Shown: positions 1 through 9,661, counted from the first letter of the stretch. The stretch is 64,000 nucleotides of DNA from Mucilaginibacter sp. 44-25 (GCA_001898335.1 MKTS01000003.1:310001-374000), one strand, 5' to 3'. Numbers and translations are program-made. The notes: a model not told the origin generated them from the sequence alone.

Positions 1-848
1 TTACGGATACTACAGTACTCCTGCTGGGCGAAACAGGTACAGGCAAAGAGGTTTTTGCCTCGGCCATACATTATGAGAGCGAACGCAGGCAAATGGCTTT
101 TGTGGCTATCAACTGCAGCAGTTTTTCGGCCGAGTTATTAGAAAGTGAATTATTCGGTTACAAGGCAGGGGCTTTTACAGGAGCCGTTAAAGACAAAAAA
201 GGCTTGCTGGAAGAAGCCAGGCACGGCACCGTTTTTTTGGATGAGATAGGTGAAATGAACCTGGACCTGCAGGCCAAACTACTCCGTGTGCTGGAAAGCA
301 AAACTTTTATTAAGATAGGCGACACACAAACCACCAAAGCTAACATTCGCATTATTGCCGCAACCAATCGCGATCTTAAAAAAGAGGCCGAAGCAGGCCG
401 CTTCCGTCTTGATTTGTACTACCGTCTGTCGGTATTCACCATTGCGCTGCCATCATTAAATGATCGGCCAAATGATATAGAGTTATTGGCCAACTATTAT
501 CTGAAAGAGTTTTTTGCGCAGCGGGGCAAGTCACTACCAAAAATGGATGCGGCATTTATTGCCCTGCTTAATCGCCACCAGTGGAAAGGGAATATACGCG
601 AACTTAAAAATGTTATGGAGCGGGTAGCCATCCTGGCTGATGGGGATATACTCACCCCTGACCTTTTGCCGCCTGAGTTTAACTATGAAACCGATGATGC
701 CAACGCGGTTGACCTGGCAAGTGTAGAGCGGCAGCACATCAAACGTATACTGGACCGCACCAACGGCAACAAAACCGAAACTGCCCGGCTTTTAGGCATC
801 GGCCTTACTACCCTTTATCGTAAAATAGACGAGTACAAGATCAGCTGA
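1..848 (+). CDS. Sigma-54-dependent transcriptional activator (3' part)
   Basis: The gene is cut by the window edge; the frame is open from base 3, so the first ATG at 93 is internal. What remains is the AAA+ ATPase and the DNA-binding tail. The Walker A motif GETGTGKE is encoded near 36-59. The sigma-54 contact loop GAFTGA follows, then Walker B (VFLDEIGEM) and the R-finger region. The C-terminus is a Fis-type helix-turn-helix ([20 protein letters not shown]). Proteins of this NtrC family contact sigma-54 RNA polymerase and drive open-complex formation by ATP hydrolysis. A receiver domain is expected upstream but is not visible. Its position next to kdpFABC and a kinase suggests it replaces the OmpR-type KdpE; that role is inferred. 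Confidence 0.93.
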   Translation, partial: TDTTVLLLGETGTGKEVFASAIHYESERRQMAFVAINCSSFSAELLESELFGYKAGAFTGAVKDKKGLLEEARHGTVFLDEIGEMNLDLQAKLLRVLESKTFIKIGDTQTTKANIRIIAATNRDLKKEAEAGRFRLDLYYRLSVFTIALPSLNDRPNDIELLANYYLKEFFAQRGKSLPKMDAAFIALLNRHQWKGNIRELKNVMERVAILADGDILTPDLLPPEFNYETDDANAVDLASVERQHIKRILDRTNGNKTETARLLGIGLTTLYRKIDEYKIS

Positions 849-872
849 TCTTTTTTCATAATGATAACAGGA

Positions 873-898
873 CCCTTCCATTTTGGAAGGGTTTTTTT
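873..898 (+). terminator. Intrinsic terminator of the sigma-54 regulator
   Basis: An 8-bp stem CCCTTCCA/TGGAAGGG with a 3-nt loop is followed by seven T residues, 25 bases after the stop codon. It separates the regulator transcript from the kdp operon. Confidence 0.85.
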
Positions 899-964
899 GT
901 TTAGTCGATTTCTGTATTATTTTAAATATCTGTATATCAATTTTTTAATAAAAATTCAAGTATA

Positions 965-980
965 TGGCATTTCGCTTGAC
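965..980 (+). promoter_or_regulatory. Candidate sigma-54 (-24/-12) promoter of the kdp operon
   Basis: The sequence TGGCATTTCGCTTGAC fits the -24/-12 pattern TGGCAYR-N4-TTGCW: the GG at 966-967 and the G at 978 have the correct spacing. The -12 dinucleotide is GA rather than GC, so the match is imperfect. Transcription would start near 991, just before the first tiny ORF at 1004. A sigma-54 activator is encoded directly upstream, which supports the reading. No TAnnTTTG box was noticed here. Confidence 0.45.
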
Positions 981-1003
981 TATCACGTGAAAAACAAATA
1001 GAG

Positions 1004-1087
1004 ATGCTTATAACCATTTTATTACTGGCGCTTGTGATTTGCTGCTGGTTATTTTTTAAATCCATCGACTGGTTCGAGAAAATCTGA
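1004..1087 (+). CDS. Tiny membrane protein upstream of kdpF
   Basis: This ORF encodes 27 residues, beginning MLITILLLALVI and ending FKSIDWFEKI. It is almost entirely one hydrophobic helix followed by a short charged tail. It ends 7 bases before kdpF and would be the first gene of the kdp transcript. I do not know its function. It could be a second KdpF-like stabilising peptide for the Kdp complex. Its position, intact frame and single-helix design argue for a real gene, but such a short ORF can occur by chance. Confidence 0.55.
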   Translation: MLITILLLALVICCWLFFKSIDWFEKI

Positions 1088-1094
1088 AGATATC

Positions 1095-1172
1095 ATGATC
1101 GCATTATTCATTATTTCCATCGCAGTGTTTGCATACATGGTGTATGTACTGCTTAAACCCGAAAAATTTTAA
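1095..1172 (+). CDS. kdpF: KdpF, small subunit of the K+-transporting ATPase
   Basis: This 25-residue ORF starts MIALFIISI and ends YMVYVLLKPEKF. The single transmembrane helix with a short polar C-terminus (LLKPEKF-like) matches the KdpF pattern; the E. coli protein has 29 residues. KdpF sits in the inner membrane beside KdpA and stabilises the KdpFABC complex. The stop codon is three bases before the kdpA ATG, so the two genes are tightly coupled. Confidence 0.85.
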   Translation: MIALFIISIAVFAYMVYVLLKPEKF

Positions 1173-1175
1173 CAC

Positions 1176-2894
1176 ATGAACCCCGAACTATCTGGAATTT
1201 TAGTTTCGTTCGCTATAACGCTGCTCATAGGCATCCCGCTGGGTAAATACCTGGCCAAAATGTTCGCTGGCGAAAAAGTATGGACGGATTTTATGAAGCC
1301 GATCGAAAACGGCATATACAAACTATCAGGCATCAGCCCTAACCAGCCAATGGATTGGAAACAGTTCTTAAAAGCCATGATGGTGATCAATTCGCTATGG
1401 TTGGTATACGGCTTCTTCGTATTAATGTACCAGGATAAATTGCCCCTTAACCCCGACGGCAACCCCGGCATGACACCCGACCTGGCTTTTAATACCATTA
1501 TCAGCTTTGTTGCCAACTGTAACCTGCAGCATTACAGCGGCGAAACAGGTGCTACCTATCTGATACAGCACTTTATATTCATGTTTCTGCAGTTTACCAG
1601 CGCTGCTACCGGTATAGCCTGCGCGGTTGCGGTATTTAAAGCCCTGCGCGATAAAACCACTGCTGATGTAGGTAACTTTTGGGTATACTTTGTAAAGTCT
1701 ATCACCCGGTTGTTATTGCCGTTATCTGTTGTTGTGGCTCTTATCCTTACCTTTAACGGCACACCTGCAAGTTATGCCGGCAAGGATAAATTTATCTCGC
1801 TGCAAGGCGATACCGTTAATGTATCGCGCGGTCCTGCCGCCCAGTTTATCGCTATAAAGCATTTGGGCACTAATGGCGGCGGCTGGTTTGGCGCCAACTC
1901 TGCCCACCCTTTGGAAAATCCCAACTATGTAACCAATATTACCGAGGTGGTTGCGCAAATGATTGTGCCCATGGCCATGATACTGGCGTTTGGCTACTTC
2001 ATCCGTCGTAAGAAATTGGGCTGGGTAATTTTTGGTGTTATGGCGGTGGGTATGTTCATGCTCATGATACCAACCATCAGCAGTGAGCTTGGTGGTAACC
2101 CTGCCATAGCTAAAATGGGCGTTAGCCAGGCAACAGGTGCTATGGAGGGCAAAGAGGTGCGAATAGGTCCAATGGCTACCGCTTACTGGAGTACGTTGAC
2201 CACTATTGTATCAACAGGTTCGGTAAATGGTATGCACGATAGTACCATGCCGCTAACCGGCTTATGGCAATTGCTCGGCATGATGATCAACTCCTTTTTT
2301 GGCGGTTGCGGTGTAGGTATACTTAACTACCTCATATACCTCATCATCGCGGTATTTATATCAGGCCTTATGGTTGGGCGTACGCCTGAGTTTATGGGGC
2401 ACAAGGTAGAGGCGCGTGAAGTAAAGATCGCAGCACTCATCACCCTGCTAAGCCCTTTCCTGATACTTGCCGGCACAGCTATTTCCAGCTACGTGTTTAA
2501 CAACTATGGCAATGCTAACTGGGCGGTTAAACCATCGTCATGGTTAAATAACCCCGGCTACCACGGCTTTTCTGAAATGCTGTATGAGAACACATCCGCT
2601 AATGCCAATAACGGGTCGGGCTTTGAAGGCCTTGGCGATAACAACATTTTCTGGAATGTGATCACCGGCCTGGAGATCCTCATTGGCAGGTTCCTGCCTA
2701 TTATTGGCCCGGTTGCCATAGCAGGTTTACTGGCCAAAAAGAAATTCGTGCCCGAATCTGCAGGTACATTAAAAATAGATACGGTAACCTTCGGTATCAT
2801 GACGTTTGCTGTTATCATGGTGCTCAACGCATTGTCATACTTCCCCGCTTTGGCCCTGGGCCCGATAGCCGAATATTTTTCAATGCTTAAATAA
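1176..2894 (+). CDS. kdpA: KdpA, potassium-binding channel-like subunit of the Kdp ATPase
   Basis: The 572-residue polytopic inner-membrane protein is close to the usual family length of about 560. KdpA belongs to the superfamily of K+ transporters and carries the high-affinity K+ filter. Recognisable pore-loop segments are NCNLQHYSGETG (about 114-125), LGTNGGGWFGANS (about 230-242), STGSVNGMHDSTMP and FFGGCGVGILNY. K+ enters through KdpA and is pumped inward using ATP hydrolysed by KdpB. The gene lies between kdpF and kdpB in a compact operon. Confidence 0.98.
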   Translation: MNPELSGILVSFAITLLIGIPLGKYLAKMFAGEKVWTDFMKPIENGIYKLSGISPNQPMDWKQFLKAMMVINSLWLVYGFFVLMYQDKLPLNPDGNPGMTPDLAFNTIISFVANCNLQHYSGETGATYLIQHFIFMFLQFTSAATGIACAVAVFKALRDKTTADVGNFWVYFVKSITRLLLPLSVVVALILTFNGTPASYAGKDKFISLQGDTVNVSRGPAAQFIAIKHLGTNGGGWFGANSAHPLENPNYVTNITEVVAQMIVPMAMILAFGYFIRRKKLGWVIFGVMAVGMFMLMIPTISSELGGNPAIAKMGVSQATGAMEGKEVRIGPMATAYWSTLTTIVSTGSVNGMHDSTMPLTGLWQLLGMMINSFFGGCGVGILNYLIYLIIAVFISGLMVGRTPEFMGHKVEAREVKIAALITLLSPFLILAGTAISSYVFNNYGNANWAVKPSSWLNNPGYHGFSEMLYENTSANANNGSGFEGLGDNNIFWNVITGLEILIGRFLPIIGPVAIAGLLAKKKFVPESAGTLKIDTVTFGIMTFAVIMVLNALSYFPALALGPIAEYFSMLK

Positions 2895-2932
2895 TAGTAA
2901 AGGCTCTGTAACGAGAGATAAAGAATAAAGAA

Positions 2933-4966
2933 ATGAGCAATAGATCAAATAAATTATTTGAACCCGCTTTAGTGCAAACCGCACTTAAGGAGTCGTTCAT
3001 CAAACTGAACCCTAAAACCATGATGCGCAACCCCGTGATGTTCACGGTGGAGATTGGCACCGCTGTAATGCTATATGTAACTATCTATAGCTTTACTCAT
3101 GCCGGCCAGGGTTCGTTCGCTTATAACTGCTGGATATTCGCTATCCTGCTGTTAACCTTATTGTTTGCCAACTTTGCCGAGGCAATAGCTGAAGCCAGGG
3201 GCAAGGCCCAGGCTGATAGCTTGCGTAAAACCAGGGAAGATACCCCGGCTAATGTAGTGCTGGAAGATGGTTCAATAGTAACCCGCTCATCAAACCAACT
3301 GCTCAAAGGCGATGTATTTGTTTGTGAAACCGGCGACACCATCCCTACCGACGGCGAGATCATTGAAGGTTTGGCTACCATTGATGAGTCGGCCATTACC
3401 GGCGAATCGGCACCGGTTATTCGTGAGGCTGGCGGCGATAAATCATCTGTTACCGGCGGTACCAAAGTGCTGTCAGACCGTATCAAGGTAGTGGTAACCA
3501 CCCAGCCGGGCGAAAGCTTCCTGGATAAGATGATCGCTCTGGTTGAAGGCGCTGCCCGCCAGAAAACCCCTAACGAGATAGCCCTTACCATATTACTGGC
3601 AAGTTTTACGCTGGTGTTCATCATAGTATGCGTAACGCTCAAGCCTTTTGCTGATTATGCCAACACACCTATTACTATAGCCGCGCTTATATCCCTGTTT
3701 GTTTGTTTAATACCTACCACCATTGGTGGTCTATTATCGGCTATAGGTATTGCCGGTATGGATAGGGCCTTGCGTGCCAACGTGATCACCAAATCGGGCA
3801 AGGCGGTTGAAACCGCAGGTGATATTGACGTGTTGCTTCTGGATAAAACAGGTACCATTACCATAGGTAACCGTAAAGCCACCCGCTTTTACCCTGCCCA
3901 AGGTGTAAGCGAGGACGAATTGGTGAAAGCATGCGTGCTGGCTTCACTGGCTGATGAAACCCCTGAAGGAAAATCGATCATCGAGTTGGCGCAGCAAGGC
4001 AACACCCGTATATCATCAACCGCGCCTGATGGTTCGGAGTTTATTAAGTTCACTGCCGAAACCCGTGCCAGCGGTATCAATACGCCCGATGGCAAACGCA
4101 TCCGTAAAGGCGCGTTTGATGCTATCCGCAACCTTACCATTAATGCCGGTAACCAGTTTGATGCCGCTATAGAAGATAGGGTGAAGGCTATATCATCAAA
4201 CGGAGGTACGCCATTAGTGGTATCACAAAATGAAAAGGTGATAGGTGTAATAGAATTGCAGGATATTATTAAACCCGGCATAGCCGAACGTTTTGAGCGC
4301 CTGCGCAAAATGGGTATTAAAACGGTAATGGTAACTGGCGATAACCCGCTTACCGCCAAGTTTATTGCCGATAAAGCAGGTGTGGACGACTTTATTGCCG
4401 AAGCCCGCCCCGAGGATAAAATGAAATACATAAAGCATGAGCAGGCTGCCGGTAAACTGGTTGCCATGATGGGCGACGGTACCAATGATGCCCCTGCCCT
4501 TGCCCAGGCCGATGTAGGCGTTGCCATGAATAGCGGTACACAAGCCGCCAAAGAAGCCGGTAACATGGTTGACTTGGATAACGACCCTACCAAACTCATC
4601 GAGATCGTTGAAATAGGTAAACAACTGCTCATTACACGTGGTACGCTTACCACCTTTTCCATCGCTAATGACGTGGCCAAGTATTTCGCTATAGTTCCGG
4701 CGCTGTTTATCGCTTCTATACCGGCACTGCAATCTATTAATATCATGCACCTGCACAGCCCCGAGAGTGCTATCCTGTCGGCAGTGATATTCAACGCTAT
4801 TATCATCCCTATGCTGATACCGCTGGCATTAAAGGGTGTGGAATATAAACCCATAGGAGCCAGCGCGCTGCTGCGCCGCAATCTGCTTATTTATGGCATT
4901 GGTGGCGTAATTGCACCGTTCATTGGTATAAAATTAATTGACCTTTTAATAGCCGCTTTTATATAA
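2933..4966 (+). CDS. kdpB: KdpB, catalytic P-type ATPase subunit
   Basis: This is the 677-residue ATP-hydrolysing subunit of the high-affinity K+ pump. The actuator motif TGES is at about 156-159. The phosphorylated Asp is in DKTGT at about 304-308. MVTGDNP is at about 467-472 and the hinge motif GDGTNDAPA at about 514-522. Transmembrane segments flank these cytoplasmic domains. The Ser of TGES corresponds to the inhibitory phosphorylation site described for E. coli KdpB. It starts 38 bases after kdpA and is followed by kdpC. Confidence 0.98.
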   Translation: MSNRSNKLFEPALVQTALKESFIKLNPKTMMRNPVMFTVEIGTAVMLYVTIYSFTHAGQGSFAYNCWIFAILLLTLLFANFAEAIAEARGKAQADSLRKTREDTPANVVLEDGSIVTRSSNQLLKGDVFVCETGDTIPTDGEIIEGLATIDESAITGESAPVIREAGGDKSSVTGGTKVLSDRIKVVVTTQPGESFLDKMIALVEGAARQKTPNEIALTILLASFTLVFIIVCVTLKPFADYANTPITIAALISLFVCLIPTTIGGLLSAIGIAGMDRALRANVITKSGKAVETAGDIDVLLLDKTGTITIGNRKATRFYPAQGVSEDELVKACVLASLADETPEGKSIIELAQQGNTRISSTAPDGSEFIKFTAETRASGINTPDGKRIRKGAFDAIRNLTINAGNQFDAAIEDRVKAISSNGGTPLVVSQNEKVIGVIELQDIIKPGIAERFERLRKMGIKTVMVTGDNPLTAKFIADKAGVDDFIAEARPEDKMKYIKHEQAAGKLVAMMGDGTNDAPALAQADVGVAMNSGTQAAKEAGNMVDLDNDPTKLIEIVEIGKQLLITRGTLTTFSIANDVAKYFAIVPALFIASIPALQSINIMHLHSPESAILSAVIFNAIIIPMLIPLALKGVEYKPIGASALLRRNLLIYGIGGVIAPFIGIKLIDLLIAAFI

Positions 4967-4995
4967 GCTGCTAAGAATTAAAATAAATAAGCATC

Positions 4996-5547
4996 ATGAA
5001 AACGCTCATACAATCCATCAGGTTAACTTTAGTACTAACCGTATTGTTATGCATCATATATCCCGTTGTAATTTCCTTTGCGGGTAAATTCTCCAAAGGC
5101 AAAGGCAGCGGCGAAACCATTGCCCTTAATGGTAAGATAGTTGGCTATGCCAACGAAGGGCAAAAGTTTGATAAACCGCAGTACTTCTGGAGCCGCCCGT
5201 CGGCTGTGGGTTATAACGCGGCCGGTTCAGCGGGCTCTAATAAAGGCCCAAGCAACCCGGATTACCTGAAAGAGGTAAACAGCCGTATAGATACCTTGCT
5301 GAAATACCACCCTTATCTTAAACGCTCGGATATCCCTGCCGATATGGTAACGGCGTCAGGCAGTGGCCTTGATCCGGATATCTCTCCGGCCGGCGCTCAG
5401 ATACAGGTAAAACGCGTAGCGCAATTCCGCAAGCTCGATGAGCAGAAGGTAGCCGCGCTGGTAAAGGAAAATACTGAAAAACCGCTTTTTGGCCCCGAAA
5501 AAGTGAATGTGTTGAAACTGAATGTGGCTTTAGACGAGCTTAAATAA
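4996..5547 (+). CDS. kdpC: KdpC, periplasmic accessory subunit of the Kdp ATPase
   Basis: The 183-residue protein has one N-terminal transmembrane helix (about 8-30) and a soluble domain outside the inner membrane. The segments YFWSRPSAVGYNAAGSAGSN and SGLDPDISPAGAQIQVKRVA are characteristic of KdpC. KdpC assembles with KdpFAB and is thought to raise K+ affinity. It closes the structural part of the operon; an inverted repeat and a porin gene follow. Confidence 0.97.
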   Translation: MKTLIQSIRLTLVLTVLLCIIYPVVISFAGKFSKGKGSGETIALNGKIVGYANEGQKFDKPQYFWSRPSAVGYNAAGSAGSNKGPSNPDYLKEVNSRIDTLLKYHPYLKRSDIPADMVTASGSGLDPDISPAGAQIQVKRVAQFRKLDEQKVAALVKENTEKPLFGPEKVNVLKLNVALDELK

Positions 5548-5555
5548 CACAAGTC

Positions 5556-5616
5556 CCGGCCGGTATATACTATCCGTTAGTGATGTTAATTTATGCCCAT
5601 GCTTATTACCGGCCGG
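5556..5616 (+). repeat. Inverted repeat between kdpC and the porin gene
   Basis: The arms CCGGCCGGTA (5556-5565) and TACCGGCCGG (5607-5616) are perfect reverse complements separated by 41 bases. In RNA they would close a large loop just before the porin start codon. There is no T-run, so this is not a standard terminator. A processing or stability element that sets porin level relative to kdpABC is possible. Confidence 0.6.
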
Positions 5617-5636
5617 CACCTGTTAGATACTAAAAA

Positions 5637-6719
5637 ATGAAAAAACTTTTAATACTATATATACTCATCCTTTGCGGTAAACCGTTATTCGCGCAAGATA
5701 GCCTTAAAAATAGCAGCAACTTAACCATAAGTGGCTATGCCGAATTGTATTACGGGTTTGATTTTAATCGCCCGGCCAACAACACCCGCCCGTCTTTTGT
5801 GTATTCGCATAACCGCCATAACGAGGTTAACCTTAACCTGGGCTTTATTAAAGCCAATTATGATAACGGGAATATAAGGGCAAACCTGGCTTTAATGGCA
5901 GGAACGTACGCCAACGCCAACCTTGCATCAGAGCAGGGTGTATTTAAGAATGTTTTTGAGGCCAACGCGGGTATCAAGCTATCCAAAAGCGCCAACCTTT
6001 GGTTTGATGCGGGGATATTCGCCTCGCATATAGGTTTTGAAAGTGCCATATCAAAAGATTGCTGGGTACTTACCCGTAACATCGCTTCAGAAAATACGCC
6101 TTATTACGAAACAGGCGCCAAGCTTACCTATACCACCGATGATGGCAAACTTACTTTAAGCGGTTTATACCTGAACGGATGGCAGCGTATCAACCGGCAG
6201 GATGGCAACAGCAAGCCCGCCGGCGGTTTACAAGTGGCTTATAAACCAGCCGACAACATTACGTTAAACTATAGTAATTACATTGGTGCCGAAGGTGCCG
6301 ACTCCGTACAGGTGCGCCGTATATATCATAATTTTTATGGCATATTCCAATTAACAGATAAATTTGGTTTAACCGCCGGGTTCGATTACGGTGTACAGCA
6401 AAAGGCGAAAGGAAGCAGCGATTATAATCACATTATATCGCCGGTTGCCATAGCCCGCTACCAACTTGCCGAAAAATGGGCAATGGCCGGTAGGTTTGAG
6501 TATTACCAGGATAAAAGCGGTGTATTTATTGCCACAGGTACGCCTCATGGCTTTGATACCAAAGGATATTCGCTCAATGTGGATTACGCGCCGATAAAAA
6601 ACGCGCTGATACGCCTGGAAGGGAAAGTTTACGATAGTAAGGACAAGATATTTCAAAAACAAACAGGTTTCACCAACAATAGTCCGTTGGTTACCGCGAG
6701 TTTTGCTGTTTCTTTTTAA
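5637..6719 (+). CDS. Outer-membrane beta-barrel porin of the kdp operon (BBP2/OmpL-like)
   Basis: The 360-residue protein has a signal peptide ending near FAQ (about residue 19). Alternating amphipathic strands with many aromatic residues end in TASFAVSF, whose terminal Phe is typical of outer-membrane barrels. The opening ISGYAELYYGFDFNRP resembles putative beta-barrel porin-2 proteins. It probably forms a pore in the outer membrane. Lying between kdpC and the Kdp sensor genes, it may admit K+ to the periplasm for the pump; this is inferred from position only. Confidence 0.8.
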   Translation: MKKLLILYILILCGKPLFAQDSLKNSSNLTISGYAELYYGFDFNRPANNTRPSFVYSHNRHNEVNLNLGFIKANYDNGNIRANLALMAGTYANANLASEQGVFKNVFEANAGIKLSKSANLWFDAGIFASHIGFESAISKDCWVLTRNIASENTPYYETGAKLTYTTDDGKLTLSGLYLNGWQRINRQDGNSKPAGGLQVAYKPADNITLNYSNYIGAEGADSVQVRRIYHNFYGIFQLTDKFGLTAGFDYGVQQKAKGSSDYNHIISPVAIARYQLAEKWAMAGRFEYYQDKSGVFIATGTPHGFDTKGYSLNVDYAPIKNALIRLEGKVYDSKDKIFQKQTGFTNNSPLVTASFAVSF

Positions 6720-6728
6720 TTTAATTGG

Positions 6729-6759
6729 TCCGGGTGGCGTACAAAGCCTCCCGGATTTT
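6729..6759 (+). terminator. Hairpin with short T-run between the porin and kdpD
   Basis: The arms TCCGGGTGGC and GCCTCCCGGA pair with one mismatch around a 7-nt loop and are followed by TTTT. It may act as a partial terminator, so that the sensor genes are expressed at a lower level than the pump. Confidence 0.6.
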
Positions 6760-6779
6760 ATCGTCTAAAAATAAAAGGC

Positions 6780-7913
6780 ATGCCCGAAGACGCAAATACT
6801 GGTAATTCTGTAAAAGATTTTATCGACTTGGTAAAACGCTCACGCCGTGGCAAACTTAAAATTTACATCGGCATGAGCGCGGGCGTGGGTAAAAGCTACC
6901 GTATGCTGCAGGAAGCGCACGCGCTGATGCGTAACGGCATTGGCATACAGATAGGGTATATTGAAACCCATAACCGCGCAGAAACGCATGCTTTGCTGGC
7001 AGGCTTGCCCGTTATCCCGCGCAGGCATATCTTTTACAAAGGCAAGGAACTGGAAGAAATGGACCTGCAGGCCATTCTCAACCGACACCCGGAAGTGGTA
7101 ATTGTGGATGAACTTGCCCACAGCAATATTGAAGGGAGCAAGAATGCTAAACGCTGGCAGGATGTGATAGATATATTGGAAGCCGGCATCAGCGTGATCA
7201 CCGCCGTAAACATACAACACCTCGAAAGCCTAAACGAGGAGATAGAGGAAATAACCGGCATCAGCATAACAGAAAGAATACCCGACAAAATTTTGCAGAT
7301 GGCGGATGAGGTGGTGAACATTGACCTTACCGCCGATGAACTTATTGACCGGCTAAAGGAAGGCAAGATATACGAGAAGGCGAAGATAGAGCGGGCGTTG
7401 CAAAACTTTTTCCAGAACGATAAGATATTACAACTGCGCGAGATAGCGTTGAAAGAGGTGGCTCATCACCTGGAGCGCAAGATAGATATTGAGGTGCCTA
7501 AGCAAATTAAGCTGCGGCCCGAGCGTTTCCTGGCTTGCATATCATCAAACGCGGAAACCGCCAGGATCGTGATACGAAAAACAGCCAGGCTGGCCTCCTA
7601 CTACCGGTCGCCCTGGATTGTGTTGTATGTGCAAAGCAGTGATGAAAGCATGGAGCGCATAAAATTGGACAAACAGCGCCACTTAATTAATAACTTTAAA
7701 CTGGCTACAGAGCTTGGTGCCGAGGTAATAAAGCTGAAAAGCGATAAGATCACCCAAACCATTATGCAGGTGGCCGACGAACGCGAAATAACCACCATAT
7801 GCATAGGTAAGCCGCATTTGAGCCTTTTTCAGGTTATTTTGCGGACAACCGTATTTAACGAATTGCTTAAAAATATAGCGGCGAAACAAACAGATTTAGT
7901 GATATTATCATGA
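6780..7913 (+). CDS. kdpD: KdpD N-terminal sensor domain protein (stand-alone)
   Basis: The 377-residue cytoplasmic protein corresponds to only the N-terminal part of classical KdpD (about 890 residues). It has the KdpD domain with Walker A GMSAGVGKS (31-39) and Walker B VVIVDELAHSN (D110), then a universal-stress-protein-like domain (about 250-375). The transmembrane and kinase parts are missing and are supplied by the next gene, which overlaps by 4 bases (ATGA). In E. coli this region modulates signalling and binds nucleotides. The split arrangement looks genuine: both proteins have complete domain boundaries. Confidence 0.93.
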   Translation: MPEDANTGNSVKDFIDLVKRSRRGKLKIYIGMSAGVGKSYRMLQEAHALMRNGIGIQIGYIETHNRAETHALLAGLPVIPRRHIFYKGKELEEMDLQAILNRHPEVVIVDELAHSNIEGSKNAKRWQDVIDILEAGISVITAVNIQHLESLNEEIEEITGISITERIPDKILQMADEVVNIDLTADELIDRLKEGKIYEKAKIERALQNFFQNDKILQLREIALKEVAHHLERKIDIEVPKQIKLRPERFLACISSNAETARIVIRKTARLASYYRSPWIVLYVQSSDESMERIKLDKQRHLINNFKLATELGAEVIKLKSDKITQTIMQVADEREITTICIGKPHLSLFQVILRTTVFNELLKNIAAKQTDLVILS

Positions 7914-9661
7914 AAGTAAAAAATAAACTGCGCATAGGCTTCGGCTTTTTATTTATAGTGGTGCTGTTTTTTGGCGCTACTTGTGTGCTGTACATGAACC
8001 GTATAGCCAACAGCGCCAAAATCATCCTGAAAGATAACTACGAGAGCCTGAGTTATTGCCGGGATATGCGTAGCATATTAGATGAGAACTCTCTGCCACT
8101 CAACGCCGGCGCTATGAAAGCATTCAACGCGCAACTGGTCAATGAGGAGAAAAACATTACCGAACGGGGTGAGGCCGAGGCGGTAGCCGCTTTAAAGAAC
8201 ACCTTTAGTCAGCTGCAGGGACAACATACAGCTGCCCAGGAAGAAGATCTGGAACGTCAGATACGGCGCCACCTGCTAAGTATTGAGAAATTAAATATGC
8301 AGGCCATTGTAAATAAGAACGATGCTGCCCGCAAAGCGGTAGACAGATCATTGGTGTTGCTGGGGCTGGTTGGCGCTTTCACCTTTTTGGTGCTGTTTAG
8401 TTTCAGCGTTAATTTCCCGGGTATTATTTTTAACCCGCTTAAAGCATTGCTTACAGGTATAAGAACCATTGGCCCCAGGAATTATAACCAGCATATTGAA
8501 TTTACGCAAAGCGATGAATTTGCCGAGGTAGCCAACGCCTTTAATGAAATGGCCGACAGGCTAAATGAGTGGGAGAATAGCAACATCTCCAAAATCATGT
8601 CTGATAAGCTGCGTATCGAAACCATTATTGAGCAAATGCACGATGCTATTGTGGGCGTTAACGAGAAGCAGGAAATACTATTCATTAACACTACAGCTAA
8701 AAATGTGCTTAACCTGGGTAACAGCAAGGTTGAAGGTAGCTTGATTGAAGATGTAGCTAAAAATAACGACCTGTTTAAATCCATCATTCATGATAGCCGT
8801 ACCGGTAAACCTTTTAAGATAGTGATAGATGGGAAAGACTCCTTCTTTGAGTTAGAAAGCAGGGAGATCAACGTGCCTAATTTATCGCCGGGCACGGCAC
8901 ATGCTATCAGCATCGCAAAAAAATCGGCGGGTAAGGTGTATATCCTGCGTAACATCACCGAGTTTAAGGAGCGCGATGAAGCCAAAACCAACTTTATTGC
9001 CACCATATCGCATGAGTTGAAAACGCCTATCTCATCTATAAAAATGAGCCTTAAGCTGATGAAAGATAAGCGTATAGGTGAAATGAACGCGGAGCAGCAG
9101 CAACTGTTGGAACACATTAATGATGACAGCGATCGCCTGCTAAAGATCACCAGCGAGTTGCTGGAGCTATCGCAGGTAGAAACAGGGAACATACAACTTA
9201 ATTTTGTGCCTGTAGAGCCGCAAAAGATCTTGGATTATGCCATAGCCGCGGTGAATTTCCAGGCCGAGCAGAAAGGCGTAAAACTGGAGCTGGTTAAAGA
9301 CGACAATTTGCCCGGTGTGAACGCCGATGTAGAAAAGACCGCCTGGGTATTGGTAAACTTCCTTTCCAACGCTTTACGCTATAGCGCCGAGAAATCAAAG
9401 GTTACCATTAGTATCGTGAACAAAGGCGACAGCGTTGAATTTTTAGTGAAAGATACAGGGAAGGGCATTGATGAACAATACCAGAAACGCCTGTTTGACC
9501 GCTACTTCCAGGTGCCTACAGACGGGCAGAACAAATCAGGCTCGGGCCTTGGCCTGGCCATCTCCAAAGATTTTATCGAAGCCCAGAACGGCCGCATATG
9601 GGTAAAAAGCGCCATTGGCGAAGGTAGTACCTTTGGCTTTAGCCTGCCTGCGGGGGCTTAA
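7910..9661 (+). CDS. Membrane sensor histidine kinase, partner of the split KdpD
   Basis: The 583-residue kinase has two transmembrane helices (about 8-28 and 147-168) around a periplasmic region of about 120 residues. A HAMP linker (about 170-222) and a PAS-like region (about 235-350) follow. The HisKA box SHELKTPISS has the phospho-acceptor His at about 368. The HATPase domain shows VKDTGKGIDE and GSGLGLAISKDFIEAQNG. It is translationally coupled to the KdpD-domain gene and lacks the four-helix KdpD membrane module. Its likely phosphotransfer partner is the sigma-54 activator at the window start, inferred from clustering. Confidence 0.93.
   Translation: MKVKNKLRIGFGFLFIVVLFFGATCVLYMNRIANSAKIILKDNYESLSYCRDMRSILDENSLPLNAGAMKAFNAQLVNEEKNITERGEAEAVAALKNTFSQLQGQHTAAQEEDLERQIRRHLLSIEKLNMQAIVNKNDAARKAVDRSLVLLGLVGAFTFLVLFSFSVNFPGIIFNPLKALLTGIRTIGPRNYNQHIEFTQSDEFAEVANAFNEMADRLNEWENSNISKIMSDKLRIETIIEQMHDAIVGVNEKQEILFINTTAKNVLNLGNSKVEGSLIEDVAKNNDLFKSIIHDSRTGKPFKIVIDGKDSFFELESREINVPNLSPGTAHAISIAKKSAGKVYILRNITEFKERDEAKTNFIATISHELKTPISSIKMSLKLMKDKRIGEMNAEQQQLLEHINDDSDRLLKITSELLELSQVETGNIQLNFVPVEPQKILDYAIAAVNFQAEQKGVKLELVKDDNLPGVNADVEKTAWVLVNFLSNALRYSAEKSKVTISIVNKGDSVEFLVKDTGKGIDEQYQKRLFDRYFQVPTDGQNKSGSGLGLAISKDFIEAQNGRIWVKSAIGEGSTFGFSLPAGA

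Noticed and set aside
3889..4881. 330-codon minus-strand ORF
   Set aside because: It is entirely antisense to kdpB, whose P-type ATPase motifs are unmistakable. The translation is Ser/Ala/Ile-rich with no recognisable domain.
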